A stretch of 64,000 nt of DNA from Mucor racemosus (taxonomy: Eukaryota; Mucoromycota; Mucoromycetes; Mucorales; Mucoraceae). This document shows, one piece after another, positions 33,091 through 47,150 of the stretch (position 1 is its first letter; each line of letters opens with the position of its first letter). A model generated the notes under the pieces. That model had not been told where the DNA came from. It did no database searches and was given only the letters and a program-made list of their open reading frames with translations. The position numbers and the translations under genes are program-made. Location: positions 1-64,000 of the forward strand of contig JAPEHQ010000010.1 in the NCBI GenBank assembly GCA_027405735.1, written 5' to 3'.

Positions 33091-33921
33091 TTGGTAGTAA
33101 TATACAAGACAACAAGACAACGCCTTGTTTTCCTCTTCTTAGCTGTTAACCACTAAATATAGATAAATACTTTTTAAAAACTAAATAGCTAGACTAACAT
33201 GAGTTTATTCATTCATTTAAATCAAATCAATGCTATACTGTACATACTTTTATAATCACCAGTTTTCTCCAGGTAGATATCGACTTTAGACCAAAAAAGC
33301 ATTGATTATAGCGTAGAAAATAGAACAAAATGATTAAGAGCCTTGGATGCTTTTTTTGTTCGAGAAAAATATTATAACGTGCCCTAGCATTAACTGTTAA
33401 TAATTTATTTCCAAATAAATAACAGGAAAAACATGTACTTGTACCTGCTACTTGATTTCAGTTTAAAAAAAAAATATTAGTCTCTTTGCTGTAGTTTTAA
33501 ACGTAAATAAAAGAGCTGACGAGGAAAGAGTAGGGAAGAAAAGATTTTGTGTGTTACAAACAGAAATTTACAAAGGCATAAATACGTTTTAGTGTTGCCA
33601 AACAGGTTATTGTCGTTTTTCCTCTTTGGCCCCCAAAAAAAGAAGAACATGGGCAGAGCTTTTTCAAATCCCAAATTTAAACTGAATATATCTCGTCAAT
33701 AAGGCAATTCTGTTGAATCAGAGTAACTCACATCTGCTTTAAACAATTCAAATCATTTTTGTTATTAATTATATTATGATCGATATACTTAAATAAATTG
33801 ACTAAAAAACCTTGATCTCATTGCTCTGCTCATCTTGGCTGCCTGATCTGCATAAAAACTTTTTATTCTGCTCATCTGTTCAGATCATTATGCCCATGGA
33901 AAGCATAGTTCGGCCATAGTG

Positions 33922-34311
33922 ATGGCTAAATTCAACAAGTGGGTATGTCTTGTTATGTCAGAATCTAGATATTGCGGTACAGTAGTCGTTGTAGTAAATC
34001 ACATATACTAAGTTTGTTTAGTAATTAAATCGATCTTAGTCAACGTCTAAGATCTAGTAACTTTAAATTACAAATACATTAAAATGTCAAATTGTACTAC
34101 TGGTACTCCCAAACTAGTTATTAAACCACAAAGATCTTGCTTCAAGATCTTATTACTGTGTTATTAATAGAGTTAGAAAATAGTATATATATTACAAAGG
34201 CTATGGTAATCCAGAAACCTTTGATTTACATTATATCTTAATTAGTAAATATCAAAGAGTTATAATTGTATTCCCAACGCTTTTTTTGTTAAGTTACCAT
34301 TTTTTGTAGCA
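33922..34311. other. Spacer between CACTA copies I and II
   Basis: 390 bp without a counterpart in the other arm that I could see. No gene recognised. Confidence 0.5.
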
Positions 34312-37300
34312 AGCGCAATTAAAACCCTGCTAAATTGCACATTTCAGCCAATGTAAAAGCAGCATTACAGCACATGAACCATAAACTAATAAACAAAATA
34401 GGCAATATCTGTTATCATAGAAACATGCTTTTTCTACCAGAAAAGCCGGCTGTGATATCATAGATTCATTAAAAAATTGATAAAGTGAGCCCGTAGAGCG
34501 GCACCGTAATTGAGCATAGCAAGATTGAATTGCTAAGTCTCTTATACTATGGTATATCTAAGTTTTAAATAAAAAAGTATTTCTTTTTTTTCAACTTTTT
34601 TTATATTTAACCACGTACGGTCTGAAGATTCAGACTTTGAAGCGGACATTTTCGGGGCTCATTTTAGCCTTACCAACACTCATGATTTTCGTCAAAAAAC
34701 AGAAAAATCAAATTTTGATACCAAAATCAACGTTTAAATATACGACATTGTGAGAGAAAATTGTAGCCATAGGTAATACACATTTCATAAAAGCTTCATA
34801 TTAAATGTTAAGTAATGAAAATTTGTACTTTTGGCCCAAAAACGGTTTTTTGGTTAAAGAATTTTCATGTGATATTTTGTAATAAAAATGCGTATTATTT
34901 TTTATTGAGCAAATAGAGCGCTAAATTCTGCATATGTGTATTTTTTTTATTTTTATAATTGGTAGTATAATTAACTCTAGATTTGCAAAACCAAAAAAAA
35001 AAAATTAAAAAATGTCAAAATTGATGATCTGGACAAGAATATTTTTTAAAATTAATATTCCGCTTATAAGCCTTGTAAGTCTTAAAAATAAGAGACTTTA
35101 TAATACCTGTGAACTTTTTCAAGGATTTATGATGCTGTATCCACTTGATTCAAGCTTATTACCGTAAATATTTATACATGTTAATATTGTGTGGTAGTTT
35201 ATTTGATGATGATATAGTCTTACTTTATAATTAATGCGCTAGAGGTGATTTACATTAAGTTTTAAGTCTTACCTCTCCAACATCATAAACATAAACATGG
35301 CCATCACTGGGACCTATTGCCATTTTTTTACCCTCTTTGTCCCAAACCAATCTATTCAATGCTTTAACAGAGCCAACGTAAGTACTTACAAATCGTTCCT
35401 CGGTATTTGCATTCAAATTACATAAATTAAATTAACTGGTTCCATTTACAGTAGTATCAAACGTATCATCAGCACGCCTTATGATAAATGACAATCTAAA
35501 CTTAGCAGTATCCCACTGTCATTGATATACAGTAGGCTATAAAAAGCTTGATTTTTACTAATACAGCAATTAAATAAAAATCAAGATGATACTAATAGAA
35601 TATGGTGAGTATTTAAGATCTAAGTATGTTTGATAAAGGATGCTTTTAAACCCTTTTAAAAACCCTGAGGCAAACACAACATCTTGGTCCTGTAATTTCT
35701 ATTCATCAAAATGTTGCGATTTCCATTACACAATGAATTCACCTTTTATCTATCCTGACCTTGATGTAAATTGTTGAGTACCAGCTTTTTGCCAGTTTTA
35801 TTTTCTCTAATTCATTAATATCCAGTCATATTGAAGGATGGTTTGCAGCACTGCCAAAAAAAATGGATGAATGCTTCTTCAAGAGTTTTTTGCATATCAA
35901 ATTATTATGCAATTTAGTAGCAATTATTGCATTTAATTATAATTTTTGAACTTATTGATATTAATCAGAATTATTAGTACTTTGATTCAGAAAAATAAGC
36001 TTTATTTTATACATTTGCATTTATCCATCCAATAAATGACATTGAATTTATGATCCGTTATATCAATTAACCGACTTCATCTTGATTTGATACATTTGGC
36101 AATTACATATATGTCTAAATTACACTTGAGCCACCAGGTATCGCCACAAAAAAATCTCGTACAGGTAGACGAAGCATCACAATTTGGATCATTTTTTTGT
36201 TTTCATAGATCTGAGCTCTCTCCCACATTCATAGATCTCTGCATCATGAACCATAACTCTATCTGTTCAATTTAACTGAAATAAATTGAACGCCAATATC
36301 GTACCTGATAAAACGCTTTATTTTATTGCGAGTTAATATAACTAATTTAATGCTAGTTTAGCATCAGCAGTTGAATCAGATAAATTTGAGATTAGATGAC
36401 CCCTTTTAATAGTTTTGCATATCATGAGCTAATAATGGACCGTTATAATAGATACACTAAAAAAGGATGGTGAGTTAACTCTAATGGACGAACGAGTCGA
36501 TTAGCAGTATAAAAAAATATTAAAATCAAATAAATATAGCAAAATTGAATGAGCAAGAAATTATAAACCATGTAGACTAGTATAATTGAATTGTTTCAAG
36601 CGTTTTGAGCTGAATAAGCCTTTACTTTTGGCTTATAAAAATTGATTTATCAATAAAATTAATTAACAAGCTAATAAGTAGTAATAATTATGATGTACTT
36701 TTGATAGTTGGTAGTGGTATACAAGAAGGCAGCATCTTGTTTTCCCCTTCTTGGTTAGTTGTTGGCCACTAAATAGAAACAGATATTTTTTAGAAACTAA
36801 ATAAATTAACATGAGTTTATTCATTCATTCAAATCAAATCAAATCAAATCAATACTATACACACTTTTATAATCACCAATTTTTTAGCAGATAGATACCA
36901 AATTTACACCAAAAAACTATTAATTTTAACAAAGATGATGGAAAAAAATGACTAAGTCTTGGATGCTTTTTTTGTTTGAGAAATATATTATAACGTGCCC
37001 TAACATTAACAGTTCATAATTTATTTCCAAATAAATAATAGGAAAAACATGTAATTGTACCTGCTGCTTGATTTCAGTTTATAAAACCTATTGGTCTTTT
37101 TGTTGTAGTTTTAAACATAAAGAAAAGAGCTGAGGAAAATGGGGAAGAAAAAAGAAAAATAATCCTATATCAGTGGGTTTTGTGTGTTACAAACAGAAAT
37201 TTACAAAGGCATAAATACTTTTAATGTTGCCAAACAGATTGTTGTCGTTGTTCCCATTTGATATCCGAAAGAAGAACATGGGCAGAACTCTTTCAAACCC

Positions 37301-37550
37301 TAAATTTCAAATTGATATATCTCGTCAATAAGGCAATTTTTTTGAATCAGAGTAACTCACATCTTTTTTAAACCATCCAAATTATCTTCGCTATTAGTTA
37401 TACTATGATTGATATACTTTAGTAAATTGACTAAAAAACCTTGACCTCATTGCTCTGCTCATCTGGGCTGCCTGATCTTCACAAGAGTTTTTTATTTTGC
37501 CCATCTGTGCAGATCATTATGTCGATGGGAAGGATGATTCGGCCGTAGTG
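34312..37550 (-). mobile_element. CACTA-like element copy II (one end missing)
   Basis: Inverted homologue of 53383 to about 57300. It ends CGGCCGTAGTG at 37550, followed by TTA (the complement of TAA) and repeat S copy 3, as in copy III. The other end is missing: similarity stops near 34312. It includes a dynein fragment at 35273-35374 and the empty sites for the insertions at 31326, 32737 and 56390. Confidence 0.75.
35273..35374 (-). pseudogene. Captured dynein intermediate-chain exon fragment, copy II
   Basis: Best preserved of the three copies: SVKALNRLVWDKEGKKM followed by AIGPSDGHVYVYDVGE and a GTAAG donor. The WD40-type W and D residues are kept. Confidence 0.75.
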
Positions 37551-38515
37551 TTAAAGCACAACTTTCAAATAGAAACTTGTCTTTGTCTGCTTAAAAAATT
37601 CTAAACCTTTATGTCTTAATATCTCTACAAAAAATTAAGCGATACTTAAGCTTGAAAATAATTAAACTTACTCATTTTGAAGTACTCTATAATATTATTT
37701 CAATATGAAAAAAATTCTGAGCACTTTTATTTTTTTTTCAGTTTTTTGACTTTTTTGTAATAAATTTCAAAATAATCGTTAATTGAGCAACGCTTTTTTT
37801 AAATTCCTGTCATCAAGTTCGTTGATATCTCTTGAACCCAATTTAGTTCTTTTTGAAATATTGATTTTTCGTGCAGATATCCTCAAAAATGTGTACAAAG
37901 AGATGCCATCGTTTTTGCTTCAATTTTTCCCTTGTATACCCTCATCCCAAATTCTGAATTTGAAAAAAAAATTGACGAAAATGCCATTTTCTCTACGGAA
38001 AATGTAGCTAGAAGGTTCAGAAATGATTCGATCGATAGATGATGTTTTTTCGCATCATTGCAACTACTTATATTAAAACCATGCTTATAAAAAGTGATGT
38101 GTATCTTCAAAAAAACCCTAAATTTTCAATCGTATTTTACTCAAAATTTAATGTAAAACATTCGTCTGAATTTTATTTAGATAGATGCAGAATCCAAAAC
38201 TATACAAAAACAATTCAACACACTAGTTTAGCTTAGTCTGTAGTTCATGAGCTATTAAACGATTTTGTTTTTTTGATAATTTTTTGATTAATTTAGCAGC
38301 AAATCAATTTTGGAACTCAGGTGTGATATGCCTGAAGCTGTAATGCAAACTATTATTTTGATTTTTTTGTTGAAACAAAAAAAGTAGAGTAGCTTTTAGT
38401 TGGATCTATCTTGTGAGGACAAAAAATTAATACCTCAATCTTGGAATTTAAATTTACAATTGATTTTAGGTCAATTTTTGGTTAATGATAGAGCAATGCA
38501 TTTGTATTCTACGAG
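37551..38515 (-). repeat. Dispersed repeat S, copy 3
   Basis: Inverted homologue of about 52500-53382 and in the same orientation as copy 2. It borders the CACTA end at 37550 through the TTA duplication. Similarity to copy 2 ends at about TTGTATTCT (38515). The 38516-38681 gap holds only the 3' flank of the next gene. Confidence 0.75.
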
Positions 38516-38681
38516 AGAAACAAACAATTAATGTGTGCATGATACGGAGATACCTAATTATACAGAATAAATAATTAAAGAATTAATGGATCAAAGCGTT
38601 ATAGAAAAAAATTGTATATGTATAAATTTATTTTTTTATAAAATAACGACAACAGTATATATATAATTATCAAGTTGATGC

Positions 38682-41600
38682 TTAGAATTCATCTGCATCA
38701 TCAAACTCATCAGCTTCATCAATCAAATGCTCCTCTGAACCATCATAATCTTCTAATAAAACATCAGTATGTTCATCTTGGCCCAAGGCAGTATAGCCAG
38801 AACCACGTCGTCTAGACATGAATGATGGCAATTGCCAATTACTGAAGAAATTGAGATCCGATAAAGATCTAGGTAATTGAATGCGAGAAAGGATACCAAC
38901 AATGGCAACGGGAATAACAACAGCGGCAGCGGCTATTTTGGTAATAATTGGACTTGATAAAAAGTCTGAACTCATTTGTTGGGTACCATCAGGAAGACGA
39001 ATACGACTATAAGAATAATTAGAGTGAGTCTAAAGCTTTTCCTCTATTTAAAATGATTAATAATTACCCAAATCCTCCACGTTTGCGATATTGTAGTGCG
39101 GCAAAAACAAGACCAGCAGCAATAATAGGTGCAAAAATGAATGCAATCCATCCACTGCTTGAACGGCTTGCGCCGGGGCACCACATTTGCTCAGCACCAA
39201 TCTTTTCCAATTCTGTACCACCTTGACAGCTAGAAGCAGCAATTTTGCGGTAACTAATAGATATAATATGTTAGTTGAATTGTTATTTTATCGATATTCA
39301 GATAATATCTTACCCTGTAGGTGTGTAGTAGAATTCTCTAGTGCCATCACATGTAGGTTCTAAAGGAGAGTATCCTGGTACCAAGACACATTTGTTATTG
39401 GAATCACGAACAAAATTGAAATCACTATGAATGAATAAAAGACATTTAGAATATACAATTTTTATGCTGCAATTGTAATTTTACCATTCATAATCTTCCT
39501 CAGTACACGAACAGTTACGAACAATTTCTCTGGGTTGAACTAGTTTTTCACCAATGTAGCAATCATGATCTTGAATACGACGGAAATACTTAGTTTCTCT
39601 ACCGAATAAGCATTGTTCACCTCTTGTATCTTCAGGACTCCATAATTCAAAATCATCATCATTGGGGTGATTACCATCCAAAACACATTTAGTAGGATGT
39701 AATGCACTAAAATCGATGTGGAAAGCAATAGATTTGCCATCCTTTATACCGAACAATACATACTTTTGACTTGTACCATCAGGTTGAGTAATTATATCTT
39801 CAATAATAACCTTCTCGCCGCGCTTAGCAAACTCAAATGTATTCCATGTCATGCCTTCGTTTGTCGTGTATTTCACAAAATTGGTAGGCTGTTCATTATC
39901 CACCAAAATTAATAATGCACCTTGATCAGCAAATTCCCAGAGATGAGCTCCCTTTTCGATTTCATTCCATGTTTTACCAGCATCTCGAGTCAAGAACATA
40001 TCACCATCACGATAAGGAGTTAAACTTGTACCTACATTACCGACACCAACCATTAAACCGACTGCGCTGGATAAACTAAAGAGATCTCGAGAATTTTGTC
40101 TTTCAGAATAACAATGCAAATGCAAAGCACAATCAGCACCATGACAATCAAACGCTTGGCCTTTACTATCTTTTTGAGGAGGTGTCAATAAATTCCAATG
40201 TCCACCAGCATCTGCAGTTTTACGAGTAATCAATTTCTTGGGATCACCCTTATTTGCTTGACCAGGATTGCTTACAACATTGGCAATAGCGATACCTTCA
40301 ATACCTTGCATTTTTTCAAAATCGACAATACCCATTTCATTGCGGTTTGCATTTTCCAATGAAGTAACGTAGTAAGTACCATTAGAGTTGGAAGTAAAAA
40401 TAGTGCCATATTCACTACCTCTATGAGTATTGGTAGAAACATGGATCCACATTGAATTAGCAGATTCCATAATAGTGAATGCTTCAGGGGATAAATCAAA
40501 TGAAGCAGGGAAAGAAGCAGCTGCAAATGTAATGCCATCTAAACTGATATGTAAGCGAAGATTAGCACCACCATTCTTGGAAGCAGCAACAACCATGTAC
40601 TTTCCAAATACTGTGACACCAACAATATCTTCAAACAAGACCTTTTTATCATGGAAATAATTTTGAGATGACACAAATTGGACAGTATTTCCAAAAAGTG
40701 TTAATTGATTTCCGGATTGTTGACGATATTGCTCACAGAAAATAGAGTTACGGTGTGTTGCATCAATAGCACCCTCTCTTCCCCAAATACAACTACGCAT
40801 ATAGGTACCCAAAGAAGCCCAACTACGGCCATGATCACGAGAATAAAAGGCTTCAGAATGACAGTTAGCTCCAAGTGCATCACAACCCTTTTCGCCCAAA
40901 TAAAGAACGTAATCAGGATCATCATTATGGAAACTCATGACAGAACCAGGAAGGTAAATGAGTGGTGGAATTGGCGTTTTGATTTCATCAAAGCTAGATG
41001 CTTTGTCACTTGTAACAAAATGAGTATCTCCTTCAGTAATAAAGAAAACACGTTGGTCAAAGTGAGGATTTTGATAAATTGAGATAACCTTGTGACCAGA
41101 GAAAAGCTCTTTCCAACTATAGCCATCATTATCGCTACGCCAGATTTTATTATCTAATGTACGAACAATGACACGATCAGTATCAGTAAAGTAGATATAA
41201 TCTACAACGCGATCGGTAAATTCTGTGGAACTAGAGAGGATGCCTCCAGATGCACCACAAGGCCATTCCTTTTGATCTTCAAGATTGATTCCACCAGAGC
41301 AAGTACTCTTAACATTCTTCTTGTAACCAGAACGTCCTCTAAATGTGCTCTCGGGATCACATTTAGGTGGTCTATCTGGATGACGACCCTTGAATATACA
41401 TTCGTTGTTCTCATTACGCCAGAAACCAAATTCGCATTCGAAATCAATGTCACGGCATTCGCAATTTTCAGTGATCACTTCAGGCTCTTGGAATTGAGCA
41501 TTGACAATGCAAACTCTATCCTTCTTACGACGCCAGTGTGCAGTCTTCTTACCAAGTAAACAAGCATCATCACCATCATCATCTTTAGGAATCCAACGTT

Positions 41601-44600
41601 CGAAATCGCTCTTATCTTCGTTGTTCTTATCAATAACACATTTACGTTGCTTTGTCTCTGAGAAATCAACTGTAATTACGATTTGAGATCGTTCAAGGCC
41701 ACGGGAATGACCGATAATGACAAATTTAAGTGTAGATGATTTAGGGTCAGTGGTAAGAGTATTAACGCGAATCTCATCAGCACTAAATTCATAAAAGTGC
41801 CATGTTTCTCCTTGATCCCAAGAGTATAAGAGTTCCTTGGTAGGTTTTTCATCATTAATTAAAACTAAAATAGAGCCTTGATCGCCAAACTCGTAAAAGT
41901 GTTCGCCTTCTTGAATTAACGACCAGGTATGTCCACCATCACGAGTTAAGAAAGTATCGCTTTCAGAATATGCATTCATAGAAGCGCCAACATTACCAAC
42001 ACCCATAGCAAGGCCAGGAGCACCAGAAGAAGAGTAAATTGCTCCAGGGCCATGCATATCTGTGCGACTATGAAGGTTAAGAGTGCATTCTTTGCTAGAA
42101 CAATCAAAGTTCTTGGGTGGTTGAAGAGGCTGCCATATTCCTCCATCATCCCAACTAATCATAGTGCGAACCTTCTTTGATTTATCAGGACTTCCAACTA
42201 ATTCTTCAGCATTCCAAACTTGATTGGCTAAAATAATGCCATCAACGTTTTGAATCTTCTCGAAATCAACATATCCGGAAGCATCACCGTTTGTATTATC
42301 AAGCGATAAATGATAGAAAGTACCATTTTCATTAGATTTGAAGAGAGAACCATATGCAGTACCAAATCCAGTAGATTTAAAAATGTTGAGCAAAATAGAG
42401 TGAGTTGTTGATTGCAATACAGTAAATGTATTACGGTTGATGTATTGATCAGGAGGAAATTGTGCTTCAGCAAATGTTTTACCATTAACACTAACGAATA
42501 ATGTAAGTTCACCTTTGTTGCTTGATGCAACAGCCATGAAATCCTCAACAACAAAGAATTCAACAACATTATCAAAGTAAGATTCAGTAGTTCGGCCCCA
42601 ATCAGTGGTACGCAATAACCTTAAATCACCACCAATTTGATTTTTATCATAGGCAGAACAAAAGATGGCTTCCTTCTCAATGTCATAATTGGAATCACGG
42701 CCAAAGATACATTTCTCAACATACAAATCAAGAGAATTCCAGCTATTACCATGGTTAAGGGAAACGAAAGCTTCAGAATGAGGCTCAGGATCATTAGATT
42801 CACCAACAAACAATAGCCAATCTCTTTCTTGAGGGTGGAAATCCAAGACATTGCTAGTGCGACGACTAGGAGGCAATGGGAGCTTGATTGTACGCCAAGA
42901 AGCACCTTGATCTTCAGTCAAATGAATACCGTCTTCCAAGAAAGCATATGCACGATTATTATCAAATTCATGCAAAACAACATTGGTAACTCGTCCATTT
43001 TCCTTGAGTACAGATTCCCATTTTGTACCTTGATTACTGGATCGCCATAACTCTCCATTTTGAAGGCGAATCAAAATAGCTTCGGAATCACGAAAGTATA
43101 CAAATTGTTCAATTTCATCATCAAAAACGATGATATTTTTAGAAATGTTGTCATCAGAAGGTTTAGCCAAATTTTCATCATTTCCGTTACCAGGAGAAGG
43201 ATTAGGAGTAATACCACCTATATTTTCACCGCATTTACGATCTACAGGCTCATCCAAAGGAGTACCATTGCCTAAAACACAAGTATTACCAGGAATAAGA
43301 CGATAACCACTGGACCCAGGATACATATCGTCCTTGGAATGGCAAACATCTTCAGAAATGCGATCAGGACCAACACGAGTACAAGAGCCATCAGGATTAC
43401 GTTTAAAGTTATAATCGCATTCATAATCTGCACGACTACAAGGGCAATCTTTCAATACGACAACAGGATCTTGATAATCACGACCAACGTAGCAATCACG
43501 ATCAGCCTTACGACGATAAAAGATCTGCTCATGACCCATCAAACAATCAGGACCATCTGTAATATCACGAGCAATGAATTGTTCGTAATCACTCTTACTT
43601 TCATTATTCTCAATCAATTCACATTGGCGAGAGAATACGTTAGCAAAATCGAGTTGAATAGCTTGCACGTTTGAATCTGAAGAACGGACAGAACTGCCCA
43701 CCAACAAAAAGTTGCGAGAAGATGATTCAGGATCAGTTGTAAGCATTCTTGCGCGAATAGAGATTCCAAGATCAAGTTTCTCCCTAAATTAGTATTTAGC
43801 TTTCTGTAATGGAATCAATAGTTAACCTTTTGACCTACCAGCTATTACCACGGTTCTTACTCCACCAAACAAAATCAGTTTCCTTTTCATCATCCACAAG
43901 AACTAATAAAGTACCCATATCACCAAATTCATACTTGTGAGCACCTTCACGAGCCATTTTCCAGGTCAAACCATAATCATCTGATAAGAAAGTGTCACAT
44001 TCATCATATTCAAGCAAGTTGGCACCGTAATTTCCTACACCCATCATAACACCAACAGCAGATTCTGCAGAAGAGACTTGTCCAGCATTATGATTTGATG
44101 TAACAGAATGCAAATGAAGAGCACATTCTCTGTCTGAACACTTCATATTATTTCCATTCATATCCTTTACAGCAGTTAATTCTTTCCAACTAGCACCATC
44201 GTCAAAACTCATGCGAGTGCGGACTTCTTTTGCTACGCCTTGTGATTCAACCTGTCTAGGGTTCATAATGACATTTGCGATTAAAATGCCTTCAACACCT
44301 TGAATGCGCTCAAAATCAATAAAGCCCATGATATTTCTGTTGGTATTTTCCAAACTTTTGACGAAAAAGGTACCATTTGAATTAGATTTATACATGGAAC
44401 CGAATTGATCAGTACCACCACCCAATACATCAATCATTAGGGAAGCACCAGGGCTTTCAACAATAGTAAATGATTTTTCATGCAAATTGGCACCATCGGG
44501 GAAAATAGCTTCGTGCCAGTTTTCTCCATCTTGAGAGATGTAAAATACCATATCAAGTTTTTCTGGGAATGGCTTTACAACAGCAACAATGAAACGATTG

Positions 44601-45541
44601 ATTGCACTTACTGCAATGACACCCTTCACTTGTTTTCCAGTATTGAAATCCACAACTTGTTCAGTATGGAAGAAATCTTCGGTTTGAACAAGACGGAATT
44701 CATCAGGATTAAGTACACTAGTTAGCCCAGATTTTGTAGGTGATTCGACGCACATAATTTCCTTGACAGGAGCATTTTCAAAACGTGGACTAGACAAACT
44801 CCAGATACATGTGGTAGTATGAGTTCGTAGTAAAGTAAGTTCCTCGAAATTGTTGAGTGTGTAATGAGTCTGTGGTGTTTTAAATTAGCATGATATCAAT
44901 AATGCACAAATTCTAATATCTTGTGTATACCTCATCATGACAATCTACGCCTGTCCAAGAACCCAATTTACATTTGAATCCAGTGAATAAGATATAACCG
45001 GGGCGTTCTGCATGGAAAGAGAGATGAGGTCCAACAGTAGCAGGTTCTACAGGTGTAGAAAATTCCTGCCATGATTTTCCCTTATCAGTTGTTTTCCAAT
45101 GCTTTTTATTTTTACCCAAAATATAAGCCTATATTATCTTATCAATATACAGTATCCCCATGCCCCCCCCCCCTTTTTTTTTTGTGATATAATATACCTT
45201 ATCATTATCGAAAGGATGTTCGTACAAGAAACTGGCTTCATCTTGACCAATATCGCTCACTTTATCCCATTGTTTGCCTTGATTCTCGGAACGATATAGG
45301 GTATGTGCTGTTGCATCGAGCCAAAGAACAACCTTGGAATGTCAAATTAGATAAACTATTCAAGTTTATATTTTGTATAAAGACTTACTTGTGAATCTTT
45401 GAAATAAAAGAATTTGTTTGGGGTCTTGTCGAACCCTGTTTTTTGTACACTTTGGGTTAATACCCCATTGAATAATATACTAATTAAGAGCAAGTAAATA
45501 AAGGACAGACCCCTCCTCGAGGTCTGCCATAAAATTGTCAT
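38682..45541 (-). CDS. VPS10: VPS10 sorting receptor with three VPS10 domains
   Basis: A type I receptor that carries vacuolar hydrolases from the Golgi to endosomes. Eight exons (45541-45389, 45332-45198, 45128-44931, 44869-43839, 43783-39485, 39424-39314, 39253-39068, 39006-38682) sum to 6438 bp, 2145 residues. A signal peptide (LSFIYLLLISILFNGVLTQ) is followed by three tandem units, each a ten-bladed propeller with Asp-box repeats (SxDxGxxW, e.g. SNQGTKW, SNDGYSW-like) and a 10CC cysteine module (ECDYNF, ECEFGF, ECDFNF). Then comes a membrane segment (WIAFIFAPIIAAGLVFAAL), a second hydrophobic stretch (IAAAAVVIPVAIVGIL) and an acidic tail. Yeast Vps10 (1579) has two units and animal sortilin one. 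Intron 2 contains a 12-G run. Confidence 0.93.
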
Positions 45542-47150
45542 TTTTAAAAGTGTGTAAAAGTTGTTGGTAAAAAATTCCCCTTTATGCTACAATTTGTCTT
45601 TTTCTCTGCCAAGAAAAAGCTATTTCGCGTTTGTAAAAACTACTCAATGTTACTATCAGTTGAGCAAGTTTTATTTAGAAACTGTTACTTACTAAATAAA
45701 GAAATAAAGGGGTGAAAGGTTATATATCAACTAGAAAGAACAAGGGAAAACTAGAAAGAAGAAGAAAAGAAAGGGGAATTAATACCATGGATTCCGTTTT
45801 ACAATAGCAATGTGGGAAGTGCGCGCGTTGCTCTACATTGAGTGACAAGACCTCAGCGTCATGGATTGAACCGGAGTTGAAACAAAAGCATTGAAAATGT
45901 GTAAATTCCTTGTGCACAATGTTCAATTCCATCAAATTCTTCATTGTTAGACTATATTGAATGTTTTATGTGCCTAGAAAAATCAATTTTAAAAGCAAAA
46001 ACTACATCTAAATTGGTCTATATTGGAAATATCTCAATAGGTACCAAATACTACATCCTTTGTGCTACTCAAGATCAACATTACTGTGTTCAATTCGATG
46101 CTGAACATCAATAATTGAGCTACTTATCTTCAACTTGATGATGATCATCTTGCATTGTTCACCAAGGAACTTTTCTTTTTTTCTTTCTTTCTTTCTTGTG
46201 AATGATCTTCTAGTTTATCTTATTTAGGTATTTTTTGTTTATTTAGGCTTTTGATCATCACTTCATGCTCTCTTTTTCATGTATGATATAGCGTAGATTT
46301 AAAGCAATTTGTGTTTGCTTTAAAAATTGCATTAAAGATTAATTTTTTTTTTTTTTTTCATCGCAAAAAGTTCTTTCAAAGGATTTTTCTGTTTGCTTCC
46401 CATGCAGCTTTTTTTGTTACAGATTGTTATCCGGATACCTATGCTCTTGGATATTGGCTCTGTATTTTTTATATTTCTTTTAAATAACTTTTGAGTCAGA
46501 TAGCTATATATAGCAAATTGAGAGTAGAGGTTAAAATGTTACTCCGAGTCTGTAATGATTTCTGTAGATTTCTTGTACCGTATGCATATTTGGTTTCCCA
46601 TTTTAGTGATGTAGTCATCCAAATGCTCTTTGCCAACATTGTGTTATATATATATATGTACTATTGCTAAAACAAAAATATTTATAACGCATTGGCCAAT
46701 TTACTCCACATCTCTTGATTATTTTCTTGGATTCCACAGTAAAGTATCGTTATTAATTCTTTGGTTTTGATTATAAGGCCCATGAAACTGCAACAGAAAG
46801 CAACTATAAACATATAAATAAGGATTTCAAGTATTTATGCGACTCATTTAAATTTCCAAAAACGCCAGAATAGGAGCTAGAATGTGAGCAACACAACATG
46901 GCGTATTTACATCGTGAGATTGGGTTGCTTGGATTGTATAATTTATCATTTTGGATGAAAGATGGTGTTTATTAGAGTTGTTGCAATTAATTAATAGGTT
47001 GATACATTCATAAATGTGTATAATACAAAAACGTGGAATTATTTTGTTAAATTTTGAAGCAATCAAGCATTGTCAACAGTTGATGTTGTTGAGCCTTTCT
47101 TCAATTCGGGTGATGGTTTTGTGCTATTCTGTCCAGACATTTGATGTAGG
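45542..47150. other. Intergenic region, microsatellites only
   Basis: 1.6 kb between two minus-strand genes. It includes the VPS10 promoter side, a CTTT-type simple repeat at about 46170-46195, a T-run near 46345-46360 and a TA run near 46649. Short frames here show no recognisable domain. Confidence 0.5.

Larger units (their letters stand above)
31032..33921 (-). mobile_element. CACTA-like element copy I, main part
   Basis: An inverted homologue of about 53383-57426, in pieces. It ends TTCGGCCATAGTG at 33921, a one-base variant of the CGGCCGTAGTG terminus. The flank ATG does not match the TAA duplication of copy III, so this junction may be rearranged. Nested in it are an LTR at 31326-31724, a 354-bp insertion at 32737-33090 and a dynein gene fragment at 32539-32640. 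No transposase frame was found. Confidence 0.7.

Noticed and set aside
37783..38110. Overlapping frames on both strands in repeat S
   Set aside because: Equivalent frames in the other S copies are broken or different in sequence, so they are not genes.
45160..45185. C12-T run in the first part of VPS10
   Set aside because: It lies in intron 2 as homopurine sequence on the sense strand; it is a possible source of sequencing error but not a feature.
16591..45541. Vps9 and VPS10 as a vacuolar-sorting gene cluster
   Set aside because: They are 20 kb apart, separated by unrelated genes and transposon arms, with no shared promoter features.
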